From positions 14,354 to 26,774 of the forward strand of contig DXLM01000045.1 in NCBI GenBank assembly GCA_019414725.1: a stretch of 12,421 bases of DNA. Reading direction: 5' to 3'. The position numbers and the translations under genes were made by a program. The stretch's first letter is position 1. Each line of letters starts with the position of its first letter. This document shows positions 6,517 to 12,421 of the stretch, one piece after another. A model generated the notes under the pieces. It was not told the DNA's origin, made no database searches, and saw nothing but the letters and a program-made list of their open reading frames with translations. The stretch is from Bacteroides sp. Lineage in GTDB: Bacteria; Bacteroidota; Bacteroidia; Bacteroidales; Bacteroidaceae.

Positions 6517-9105
6517 ATGAATTTTAACAACTTCACAATTAAATCACAGGAGGCAGTGCAACAAGCGGTGAACGTAACTCAAGCCCGCGGACAGCAAGCT
6601 ATCGAGCCTGTGCATCTGTTGGCCGGAGTACTGAAAGTAGGTGAAAACGTCACCAACTTCATTTTCCAGAAATTGGGAATGAACGCCCAGCAGATCGCAT
6701 TGGTCATCGACAAGCAAATTGACTCACTGCCTAAGGTTTCGGGAGGAGAACCTTACCTTAGCCGTGAAAGCAACGAGATATTACAAAGAGCCGTACAGTA
6801 TTCCAAAGAGATGGGTGACGAATTCGTTTCACTGGAAGCTATTATCCTGGCCTTGTTGAATGTAAAGAGTACTGTCGCTACCATATTGAAAGACGCGGGA
6901 ATGACAGACAAAGAGCTGCGCTCCGCCATAGCAGAACTACGTAAAGGTGAAAAAGTAACTTCACAATCCAGTGAAGACACTTATCAATCCTTAAGCAAAT
7001 ATGCCATTAATTTGAATGAGGCTGCCCGCAGCGGAAAACTTGATCCGGTTATCGGGCGTGATGAAGAAATACGTAGGGTATTACAAATATTAAGCCGCCG
7101 TACCAAGAATAATCCGATTTTAATCGGTGAGCCGGGTACCGGTAAGACCGCCATTGTTGAAGGCTTGGCACACCGTATCATCCGAGGTGATGTACCCGAC
7201 AACTTGAAGAACAAACAAATCTTCTCATTGGATATGGGCGCACTGGTTGCCGGAGCCAAATACAAAGGTGAATTTGAAGAACGTCTGAAATCTGTTGTCA
7301 ATGAAGTAATCAAAGCCGAAGGCAGCATCATCCTGTTTATCGATGAAATCCATACCTTGGTCGGAGCCGGTAAAGGTGAAGGTGCCATGGATGCCGCCAA
7401 TATATTAAAACCCGCCTTGGCCCGTGGTGAGCTCCGCAGCATCGGAGCCACTACTTTGGACGAATATCAGAAGTACTTCGAAAAGGACAAGGCATTGGAA
7501 CGCCGGTTCCAAACCGTTATGGTAGCCGAACCGGACACGCTGAGCACCATCTCCATTCTCCGTGGGTTAAAAGAACGTTACGAAAACCATCACAAGGTAC
7601 GTATCAAAGATGAAGCCATCATTGCCGCTGTAGAATTGAGTAACCGTTACATTACCGAACGTTTCCTTCCGGACAAGGCTATTGACCTGATGGATGAAGC
7701 TGCTGCCAAATTGCGTATGGAACGTGATTCCGTGCCTGAAGAACTGGATGAAATCTCACGTCACCTGAAACAACTGGAAATTGAACGTGAGGCCATCAAA
7801 CGTGAAAAAGACGAGCCGAAATTACAACAACTGAATAAAGAGATTGCCGAACTGAAAGAACAGGAAACCTCTTACAAAGCCAAATGGCAGAGTGAAAAGG
7901 AACTGGTCAACAAGATTCAGCAAAACAAGCAGGAAATAGAACAATTGAAATTCGAAGCCGAGAAAGCGGAACGTGAGGGAGATTACGGTAAAGTAGCCGA
8001 AATCCGTTATGGGAAATTACAGGCTTTAGAGAACGAGATCAAGGATATTCAAGAAGACCTGAAACACAAGCAGGGTGACAGTGCCATGATAAAGGAAGAA
8101 GTTACCGCTGAGGACATTGCCGATGTTGTTTCACGGTGGACAGGGATACCGGTCAACAAGATGCTGCAAAGCGAACGTGACAAATTGCTTCATCTGGAGC
8201 AAGAATTACATTTGCGTGTGGTAGGTCAGGATGAAGCCATAGCAGCCGTATCCGATGCCGTACGCCGTAGCCGTGCCGGATTACAGGATCCGAAACGTCC
8301 GATAGGTTCATTCATCTTCCTGGGTACTACCGGTGTAGGTAAGACAGAACTTGCCAAAGCATTGGCCGACTACCTGTTTGATGACGAGAGTCTGATGACG
8401 CGTATCGACATGAGCGAATATCAGGAGAAACACTCTGTATCCCGTCTGATCGGAGCGCCTCCCGGATACGTAGGTTACGATGAAGGCGGTCAGTTGACAG
8501 AAGCCGTCCGACGCAAACCATACTCTGTGGTATTGTTTGATGAAATAGAAAAAGCACATCCCGATGTGTTCAATATTCTGCTGCAAGTTTTGGATGACGG
8601 ACGTCTGACTGACAACAAGGGACGTACGGTAAACTTCAAGAATACAATTATCATCATGACTTCCAATCTGGGCAGCGCATACATTCAAAGCCAGTTCGAA
8701 AAGATTAATGACGAGAATCGCGAAGTGGTGATTGAAGAGACGAAGAAAGAGGTTATGTCCATGTTGAAAAAAACGATACGGCCGGAGTTTCTGAACCGTA
8801 TAGATGAAACAATCATGTTCTTGCCTTTGAACAGAGAAGAGATAGAACAAATTGTGATGTTACAAATCAACGGTATCAAGAATATGCTGGCCGGCAACGG
8901 CATTACTTTGGAAATGACCGATGAGGCCGTCCGTTTCATTGCCAGCACAGGCTATGATCCCGAATTCGGCGCCCGTCCCGTGAAACGTGCCATCCAACGC
9001 TATTTGCTGAATGATTTGTCCAAAAAGCTATTGTCACAGGAAGTGGACCGAAGCAAACCGATTATCGTAGAAACAGCGGGTGACGGATTAAAATTCCGCA
9101 ACTAG
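6517..9105 (+). CDS. clpB: ATP-dependent disaggregase ClpB
   Basis: Full-length 862-residue ClpB, a hexameric cytoplasmic AAA+ chaperone that works with DnaK to pull proteins out of aggregates. The N-terminal Clp domain spans about residues 1-145. The first ATPase domain has Walker A GEPGTGKT (204-211), pore loop KYKG (249-252 region) and Walker B IILFIDE (271-277). The long coiled-coil middle domain (about 400-530, charged KQLEIEREAIKREKDEPK and onward) separates ClpB from ClpA and ClpC. The second ATPase domain has Walker A GTTGVGKT (603-610), pore loop GYVGYDEGG (650-658), Walker B VVLFDE (671-676), LNRIDE (759-764) and the sensor-2 motif GAR (818-820). All key residues are present. It is transcribed alone, with a strong terminator downstream. 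Confidence 0.98.
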   Translation: MNFNNFTIKSQEAVQQAVNVTQARGQQAIEPVHLLAGVLKVGENVTNFIFQKLGMNAQQIALVIDKQIDSLPKVSGGEPYLSRESNEILQRAVQYSKEMGDEFVSLEAIILALLNVKSTVATILKDAGMTDKELRSAIAELRKGEKVTSQSSEDTYQSLSKYAINLNEAARSGKLDPVIGRDEEIRRVLQILSRRTKNNPILIGEPGTGKTAIVEGLAHRIIRGDVPDNLKNKQIFSLDMGALVAGAKYKGEFEERLKSVVNEVIKAEGSIILFIDEIHTLVGAGKGEGAMDAANILKPALARGELRSIGATTLDEYQKYFEKDKALERRFQTVMVAEPDTLSTISILRGLKERYENHHKVRIKDEAIIAAVELSNRYITERFLPDKAIDLMDEAAAKLRMERDSVPEELDEISRHLKQLEIEREAIKREKDEPKLQQLNKEIAELKEQETSYKAKWQSEKELVNKIQQNKQEIEQLKFEAEKAEREGDYGKVAEIRYGKLQALENEIKDIQEDLKHKQGDSAMIKEEVTAEDIADVVSRWTGIPVNKMLQSERDKLLHLEQELHLRVVGQDEAIAAVSDAVRRSRAGLQDPKRPIGSFIFLGTTGVGKTELAKALADYLFDDESLMTRIDMSEYQEKHSVSRLIGAPPGYVGYDEGGQLTEAVRRKPYSVVLFDEIEKAHPDVFNILLQVLDDGRLTDNKGRTVNFKNTIIIMTSNLGSAYIQSQFEKINDENREVVIEETKKEVMSMLKKTIRPEFLNRIDETIMFLPLNREEIEQIVMLQINGIKNMLAGNGITLEMTDEAVRFIASTGYDPEFGARPVKRAIQRYLLNDLSKKLLSQEVDRSKPIIVETAGDGLKFRN

Positions 9106-9120
9106 AATGTTACAAACAAC

Positions 9121-9148
9121 CAGTAAAGATAAGGCCTTATCTTTACTG
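9121..9148. repeat. Perfect 28-bp palindrome after clpB
   Basis: CAGTAAAGATAAGG is followed immediately by its exact reverse complement CCTTATCTTTACTG, with no spacer. It starts 16 bases after the clpB stop and three bases before the terminator stem. As RNA it would fold to a 12-13 bp hairpin with a minimal loop. It has no T-run of its own, so it may be an mRNA-stabilising 3' structure, a protein-binding dyad or part of a two-hairpin terminator. Confidence 0.85.
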
Positions 9149-9151
9149 AGC

Positions 9152-9182
9152 AAAAGGGGTGTTCATCATGCACCCCTTTTTT
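9152..9182 (+). terminator. Intrinsic terminator of clpB
   Basis: AAAAGGGGTG (9152-9161) pairs perfectly with CACCCCTTTT (9171-9180) across a nine-base loop, with six T from 9177. The A-run and T-run make it potentially active in both directions. Confidence 0.9.
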
Positions 9183-9352
9183 CGTTAACTATAGCCCTCT
9201 ATCTGCAATATTTTGAATATTTCCTTAACCAATATGTTTCCAATAGCTAAAAAACGGCAATAAGCTCATAAAACAGTTTAATCAGCCATCTCTACTTCCT
9301 TTTTTCATTTTTGTATAAGAAAAAGAAAACTGAAATACGGCAAGATTCAGAA

Positions 9353-9376
9353 CAGTCTGTGTAGACTGGTATATTT
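9353..9376 (+). terminator. Small hairpin with T-run in the gap
   Basis: CAGTCT (9353-9358), loop GTGT, AGACTG (9363-9368), then GTATATTTTTT. The stem is only six pairs, weak for a terminator. It might be the 3' end of an unannotated small RNA, but no clear promoter precedes it. Confidence 0.3.
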
Positions 9377-9398
9377 TTTATTAACTCCATTTTTAATC

Positions 9399-9425
9399 AT
9401 AAGAATTTCTCCAATCTATTCTTAT
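9399..9425. promoter_or_regulatory. Inverted repeat upstream of the AraC-type regulator
   Basis: ATAAGAAT (9399-9406) and ATTCTTAT (9418-9425) are perfect inverted copies separated by 11 bases, a one-and-a-half to two-turn spacing suited to a dimeric DNA-binding protein. It lies about 100 bp upstream of the predicted start point. It is unlike the ATTGTCTTTCG sites downstream of the gene. AT-rich, so chance is possible. Confidence 0.3.
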
Positions 9426-9484
9426 TCGGCGGAAAAGGAGACAACGGGCATCATTATTTTTTCTTATTCTTTGAAAACCAATTA

Positions 9485-9516
9485 TTTGGCACGCAATACA
9501 AAAAAGACTACTTTTG
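9485..9516 (+). promoter_or_regulatory. Promoter of the membrane AraC regulator
   Basis: TTTG (9485-9488), 20 bases, TACTTTTG (9509-9516): both boxes match the Bacteroides consensus exactly at normal spacing. Transcription would start near 9522, leaving about 16 bases before the ATG at 9538. Confidence 0.7.
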
Positions 9517-9537
9517 TAACCCTAACGATTTGAACAC

Positions 9538-10713
9538 ATGGATGAAACGACATATAAAATTTTGATGGGAACTTCAGCTTTCATAGTAGCGATGCTGGGA
9601 AGCATGCTAGCAACTACAACGATACCGCCGGAATGCGGATTAGAAAAGTTACGGAAGGCCCGTAATATCCTTGTGCCCTCTTATTTCGTACTCGCCCTTC
9701 TCAGTCTGGTATGCTGCTTTACGGGTTATGACCATCGTATTGAACCTGCCAGTACACTTTTCGTTGCATCGTTTCAGGCTTTTCTTTTTACCATATCCAT
9801 GTTGGTTTTCATACGTCCGGGTGAAGTCAGATGGAGCATAGTGTTCCGACAGGCCGGAGGCATTGCAGCGGCAGGCATTATCCTGTTTGTCGCCTTGTTT
9901 TGTTTTATAGACTATTATTTGTGGTTCTTTTATACGGGCATCGCCGCTTATATTATCCAGTTAACTATCTATACCCGAAAATTCACGCAAGCTTACCGCA
10001 AGACGGTACAAGAGGTAGAGGACTATTATGATGAGGACGAAGAGAATCGTCTGGCATGGGTAAAGACCGGATTTTATAGTGCACTGGCTATTGGGATCAT
10101 GGCTATACCCATTTTATTTTTTACCGACTGGTACAAATTCTTTGTTCCACTGTATGTGCTTTATTACAGCTTCATGGTGATGTGGTTCGTCAACTACTAT
10201 CGCAGGATGAAATTTGCGATTCCGGTCATTGCGGCTGTTCCACCCGAAACAAAGATTTATGCACATCCGATGGAAACAGACATGGGCGAAACAGACAAGT
10301 CCGTAAAAGAGAACAAGGAAAAGTCAAAAACTGTTTTTCAAGAAAAAGAGCGGCTATTAAAAGAAAGATTACAAAAATATGTAGATGAGAAAGCATACTG
10401 TGAGAAGGATATCCCTTCCGGTATCGTGGTAGATTCTTTCGGAGTGTCCCAATCATTCTTCCGGCAATATATGAAAGACCATTACGGAATGGATTTCCGT
10501 CCGTGGCGCAAGGAGCTTCGTTTGCGCGAAGCAGCCCGTCTGTTTGCCGAAAATCCCGGATATACGATAGAAGAAGTATGTGAAATGGTAGGATACAACA
10601 ATAGCGGTAATTTCAACAGAGATTTCAAAAAAATGATGGAAATGACTCCCAAAAGTTACTGTAAACAAATCTACTTAAAGAACACTGATGCGGAAATCGA
10701 AACATCCTCCTGA
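9538..10713 (+). CDS. Membrane-embedded AraC-family transcriptional regulator
   Basis: A 391-residue protein with two parts. The N-terminal 220 residues hold about seven hydrophobic helices (near 7-28, 46-64, 73-92, 107-125, 127-145, 178-196 and 200-219), with an acidic loop EDYYDEDEEN at 161-170. A charged linker (about 222-275) leads to an AraC/XylS DNA-binding domain at about 280-378: the first helix-turn-helix is around GIVVDSFGVSQSFFRQYMKD, the second carries the family signature EEVCEMVGYNNSGNFNRDFK followed by TPKSY. Seven helices would put the N-terminus outside and the DNA-binding part in the cytoplasm. It presumably senses an envelope or external signal. The next gene cluster is a fimbrillin operon preceded by tandem repeats suited to an AraC protein, which makes that operon the likely target. 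Ligand and target are inferred. Confidence 0.85.
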   Translation: MDETTYKILMGTSAFIVAMLGSMLATTTIPPECGLEKLRKARNILVPSYFVLALLSLVCCFTGYDHRIEPASTLFVASFQAFLFTISMLVFIRPGEVRWSIVFRQAGGIAAAGIILFVALFCFIDYYLWFFYTGIAAYIIQLTIYTRKFTQAYRKTVQEVEDYYDEDEENRLAWVKTGFYSALAIGIMAIPILFFTDWYKFFVPLYVLYYSFMVMWFVNYYRRMKFAIPVIAAVPPETKIYAHPMETDMGETDKSVKENKEKSKTVFQEKERLLKERLQKYVDEKAYCEKDIPSGIVVDSFGVSQSFFRQYMKDHYGMDFRPWRKELRLREAARLFAENPGYTIEEVCEMVGYNNSGNFNRDFKKMMEMTPKSYCKQIYLKNTDAEIETSS

Positions 10714-10746
10714 CATCTTTGCCTTCCAAATCATCTTTCCCACATC

Positions 10747-10786
10747 CAGCGCATCAGATTACCGGTGAATGATGTGCCTGTTTTTT
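10747..10786 (+). terminator. Terminator of the AraC-type regulator gene
   Basis: GCGCATCA (10749-10756) pairs with TGATGTGC (10770-10777), with one G-T wobble. CAG/CTG extend the stem past a bulged base. Six T follow from 10781. It separates the regulator's transcript from the fimbrillin operon. Confidence 0.65.
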
Positions 10787-10830
10787 CTGAATGTCCTCAA
10801 CTGCCACACTGTTTTTCGTACTTGGATAAA

Positions 10831-10924
10831 ATTGTCTTTCGCTAATTAAACATTGTCTTTCGTTAGTTTTCCTGCTTTTCAGCATATAAAGAATTGTCTT
10901 TCATTGACTTGAACGAAAGACAAT
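10831..10924. promoter_or_regulatory. Tandem operator array, ATTGTCTTTCG x4
   Basis: Copies: ATTGTCTTTCG at 10831-10841 and 10852-10862, ATTGTCTTTCA at 10893-10903, and the inverted copy CGAAAGACAAT at 10914-10924. Start-to-start spacing is 21 bp and 41 bp, close to two and four helical turns, and 21 bp equals the spacing of the direct AraC half-sites araI1/I2. Copies three and four form an inverted repeat with 11-bp arms (10892-10902/10915-10925). The extended consensus is about ATTGTCTTTCGTTNA. The last copy ends eight bases before the -33 box of the promoter. A weaker relative, ACTGTTTTTCG, lies at 10808-10818. The best candidate to bind it is the adjacent AraC-type regulator. Confidence 0.75.
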
Positions 10925-10932
10925 TGATTTTA

Positions 10933-10965
10933 TTTGCAATCATTTACTTACATGTTATATTTTTG
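10933..10965 (+). promoter_or_regulatory. Promoter of the fimbrillin operon
   Basis: TTTG (10933-10936), 21 bases, TATTTTTG (10958-10965): full match to the Bacteroides promoter pattern. Start predicted near 10971, giving a leader of about 96 bases before the ATG at 11067. The closest operator copy would occupy about -57 to -47. Confidence 0.7.
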
Positions 10966-11066
10966 TGCAACACAAAAGCTTCTTCAGCAACCCGTTTTTT
11001 TCTCTTTCTGCACGAAAAACAGCCGCAAGGCATCCTATATAAAAAACACTAATATACCATACTGAT

Positions 11067-11327
11067 ATGAATGCATGGAAAACTATGCTTGTATACACAC
11101 TACTGGCTATGGTTGCCGCACCGATGTTTGCGCCGGCAACAAACAAAGCTCCGCAAATGGTATTCCATTTTGTGGAGGAAAATAATATGTTCAAGGTGAA
11201 AACGGCAGAAAACGCAAAACAGGACGAACTGACCCTAACTGGCCTTCAAAAGCTGTCCGAAACAGCAGCCGCGTCCCAAGAAAAGACATCCAAGCCAATA
11301 CACAGACGCCGGGTGGGGAACCGATGA
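11067..11327 (+). CDS. Small secreted protein, first gene of fimbrillin operon; likely frameshifted
   Basis: An 86-residue frame beginning MNAWKTMLVYTLLAMVAAPM, a clear signal peptide with cleavage probably near residues 20-26, then NKAPQMVFHFVEENN and an Ala/Glu/Lys-rich part. Its last residues (KPIHRRRVGNR) look out of frame: the next frame remains open across the same bases and continues as protein-like sequence to 11455. Joining the two near 11290-11300 by one missing base gives a coherent protein of about 129 residues. So this is either a frameshifted gene (true mutation or sequencing error) or a short protein with a coupled second ORF. No lipobox is seen and I recognise no family. Confidence 0.55.
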   Translation: MNAWKTMLVYTLLAMVAAPMFAPATNKAPQMVFHFVEENNMFKVKTAENAKQDELTLTGLQKLSETAAASQEKTSKPIHRRRVGNR

Positions 11328-11455
11328 CCACCGCACCTGCATTTACCCGTGACGGAAACTGCGTGACAGCAGATGCCCGCAACAACACTCCGGCAGGTAC
11401 AGCAACCATCACCGATTGGCAGGTACAGGAAGTGGTGAATATAACCATCAAGTAA
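11324..11455 (+). pseudogene. Continuation of the preceding gene in the next frame (or a 43-aa coupled ORF)
   Basis: Starting at an ATG that overlaps the preceding TGA as ATGA, this frame encodes 43 residues ending in TAA, ten bases before the fimbrillin ATG. Its last part, GTATITDWQVQEVVNITIK, resembles in pattern the C-terminal strand of the downstream fimbrillin (ATIQPWDTQGTVSGNLEI). This suggests the intact product carried a fimbrillin-like C-terminal end. Upstream of the ATG the same frame stays open and reads ANTQTPGGEP, consistent with continuation of the preceding gene rather than an independent start. I saw no X XXY YYZ slippery heptamer near the join. Confidence 0.4.
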
Positions 11456-11465
11456 CAAATTTAAA

Positions 11466-12377
11466 ATGACAAATAGTATGATGAAAACAAATTATCTGTT
11501 TATCGGCATGGCAGCCCTGATGATAGCCGCATGTAGCAATAATGAAAATGAACCGCAAGTGGATGACGGACGTATAGCCGTTTCCTTTGCCGGAGAAATC
11601 ACGCTTCCCCGCGCCACGACCGACACATGGGAGGCAAACGACGGTATCGGTATCTATATGCTGGAACACGGAATGAAGACAGTGACGGACGACGCCACCA
11701 ACCGCAAGTATGTGACCACCGCCGGAGATGGAAAGTTTACACCTGCCGGAACAGAACAGACCATTTACTTTCCTTTGAATGCGGATGAGAAGGTGGACTT
11801 CATTGCTTACTACCCGCAAACCGACCTGACGGACGATATATATAAGGTGGATGTGAGCGACCAAAAGGCCCCTGCCGACATCGACCTGCTGCGGAGCGAC
11901 AACGCCACGGGAAAGGACAAAAGTACCAATACAGTCGATTTGAAGTTCTTCCACCGCCTGAGCCGTGTGGAAGTAGAGTTGACTGCCGGTGAAGGCGTGA
12001 GTGATGCGGAACTGGCAGGCATGGGCATCACGCTGAGCAAACAGCCCGTGAAGGCAGACTTCAACGTGTTGCAGAACACGCTGACTGCCGGGCAGGACCT
12101 CGCCACCCTTACGTTGAACACGGCCGCCGATGGCAAGACCGCCTCCGCCATCATCCTGCCGCAAGAGGGTGCAAGCGGAAGGAATTTGAAACTAACCCTG
12201 ACGGGCGGCACTGTATTGACATGGCCGGTGGAAGCCGAGCGTACCTTCGAGCAAGGCAAGAAAACTGTTTTCACCATTACGCTGAAACGCACACCTGTAG
12301 GTACGGAAGTGGAAGTGAATGCCACGATCCAACCGTGGGACACGCAAGGCACAGTGTCGGGTAATTTGGAAATCTGA
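11466..12377 (+). CDS. Fimbrillin-family (FimA/Mfa-like) lipoprotein
   Basis: A 303-residue exported lipoprotein. The signal peptide ends in the lipobox IAAC with the lipidated cysteine at residue 23, followed by the flexible SNNENEP. The mature part has the features of Bacteroidales fimbrillins and Mfa-like proteins: strand VAVSF-type RIAVSFAGEI, then RATTDTW and DGIGIYML, YFPLNADEKVDFIAYYP, FFHRLSRVEVELTAG, and a C-terminal strand with ATIQPWDTQGTVSGNLEI. Such proteins form type V pili or surface fibres after lipoprotein export and removal of an N-terminal strand. R48 before ATTDTW is a possible processing site by analogy with FimA. In-frame Met at residues 5 and 6 are alternative starts. 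GC content looks higher than in most neighbours. Whether it is stalk, tip or anchor cannot be told. Confidence 0.85.
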   Translation: MTNSMMKTNYLFIGMAALMIAACSNNENEPQVDDGRIAVSFAGEITLPRATTDTWEANDGIGIYMLEHGMKTVTDDATNRKYVTTAGDGKFTPAGTEQTIYFPLNADEKVDFIAYYPQTDLTDDIYKVDVSDQKAPADIDLLRSDNATGKDKSTNTVDLKFFHRLSRVEVELTAGEGVSDAELAGMGITLSKQPVKADFNVLQNTLTAGQDLATLTLNTAADGKTASAIILPQEGASGRNLKLTLTGGTVLTWPVEAERTFEQGKKTVFTITLKRTPVGTEVEVNATIQPWDTQGTVSGNLEI

Positions 12378-12403
12378 TTTTGACAAACAACAAAAACTCA
12401 TGA

Positions 12404-12421
12404 TATGAAAGCAACAAGATA
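12404..12421 (+). CDS. Start of the next operon gene (truncated by window edge)
   Basis: ATG followed by codons for KATR, 26 bases after the fimbrillin stop in the same direction. Basic first residues fit an exported protein, as expected in a fimbrial operon, but only five codons are visible. The alternative ATG at 12400 stops after two codons. Confidence 0.4.

Larger units (their letters stand above)
9183..9537. other. 355-bp intergenic region upstream of the membrane AraC regulator
   Basis: This AT-rich stretch contains no convincing protein-coding frame. It holds a small hairpin with a T-run (9353-9376), an inverted repeat (9399-9425), a partial direct repeat TTCTTATTC at 9419-9427 and 9461-9469 (42 bp apart), and a good promoter at 9485-9516. 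The first 170 bases show nothing I can interpret. The length is generous for a gap between two same-strand genes and leaves room for upstream regulation or a small RNA. Confidence 0.6.
10809..11022. repeat. 11-bp inverted repeat pair flanking the promoter
   Basis: CTGTTTTTCGT (10809-10819) and its exact reverse complement ACGAAAAACAG (11012-11022) bracket the operator array and promoter. Both resemble the ATTGTCTTTCG motif weakly, so they may be low-affinity outer sites. Inverted repeats around a promoter also recall invertible switches in Bacteroides, but the arms are short and no recombinase gene is nearby. Confidence 0.4.
10714..11066. other. 353-bp regulatory region before the fimbrillin operon
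   Basis: No coding frame of note. In order it contains a terminator for the regulator gene (10747-10786), a repeated 11-bp motif in four strong copies (10831-10924) with a weaker one at 10808, a promoter (10933-10965), and a leader of about 96 bases that includes an inverted copy of the weak site at 11012-11022. Almost all of its length is therefore accounted for by regulation of the downstream operon. Confidence 0.7.

Noticed and set aside
8308..8850. A 180-codon minus-strand frame inside clpB
   Set aside because: It is antisense to the highly conserved second ATPase domain of ClpB; its composition is unlike a real protein and no promoter is seen.
10831..10924. Repeats considered as a CRISPR array
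   Set aside because: The repeat is only 11 bp, spacing is irregular (21, 41 and 21 bp), one copy is inverted and no cas gene is near. Position before a promoter fits operator sites.
10893..10930. Inverted repeat of operator copies 3 and 4 considered as a terminator
   Set aside because: The stem is AT-rich, has a 12-base loop, lacks a proper T-run, and lies upstream of the promoter; the regulator gene already has a better terminator at 10747-10786.
11250..11330. Programmed -1 ribosomal frameshift in the small secreted gene
   Set aside because: No in-frame X XXY YYZ heptamer was found near the join, and no strong downstream stem was evident, so an indel is the simpler explanation.
11448..12164. 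A 238-codon open frame on the minus strand opposite the fimbrillin gene
   Set aside because: It is Cys/His/Gly-rich with no family resemblance and lies wholly antisense to a gene with a clear lipobox and fimbrillin features. Its openness reflects the codon bias of the real gene.

Overview
The window looks like chromosome from a gut Bacteroides/Phocaeicola-type bacterium (order Bacteroidales). The evidence is a moderately AT-rich composition, several promoters matching the Bacteroides sigma-ABfr pattern (TTTG or TTG, about 20 bp, then TAnnTTTG), near absence of Shine-Dalgarno sequences except before clpB, a TatA-TatC pair without an obvious TatB, and a FimA/Mfa-type fimbrillin lipoprotein. I cannot assign the species from the sequence alone.

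Left part (1-3585). On the minus strand, in transcription order, lie an ECF-type membrane S-component of unknown substrate, a possible 39-codon small ORF, tatA, and tatC, which runs off the left edge. On the plus strand, leaving from the same intergenic region, are a secreted LPP20-like protein and an MgtC/SapB-DUF4010 membrane protein, only 27 nt apart. A nested hairpin with T-runs on both sides ends this unit and the convergent one.

Middle (3600-9182). A minus-strand unit reads: unrecognised 193-aa protein, then a LysR-type regulator, then a YeiH-family putative anion (sulfate/sulfite-type) exporter. A dyad that overlaps the regulator's stop codon sits about 60 bp upstream of the predicted yeiH start point, the usual place for a LysR-type recognition site. 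Divergent from this unit is a full-length ClpB disaggregase gene. After it come a perfect 28-bp palindrome and then a strong intrinsic terminator.

Right part (9183-12421) is the most interesting. It holds a membrane-embedded regulator with about seven N-terminal transmembrane helices and a C-terminal AraC DNA-binding domain. A 353-bp intergenic region follows, with four copies of ATTGTCTTTCG/A: three direct, two of these exactly 21 bp apart, and the fourth inverted. The last copy ends 8 bp before a good Bacteroides promoter. That promoter drives a small secreted protein (apparently frameshifted, or split by an ATGA overlap), a fimbrillin-family lipoprotein, and the start of one more gene. My reading is a self-contained surface-pilus switch: a membrane sensor-regulator acts directly on a tandem operator to turn on an adjacent fimbrillin operon. 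The parts are seen in the sequence; the regulatory link is inference.

I saw no tRNA, rRNA, CRISPR array, transposase or integrase gene.
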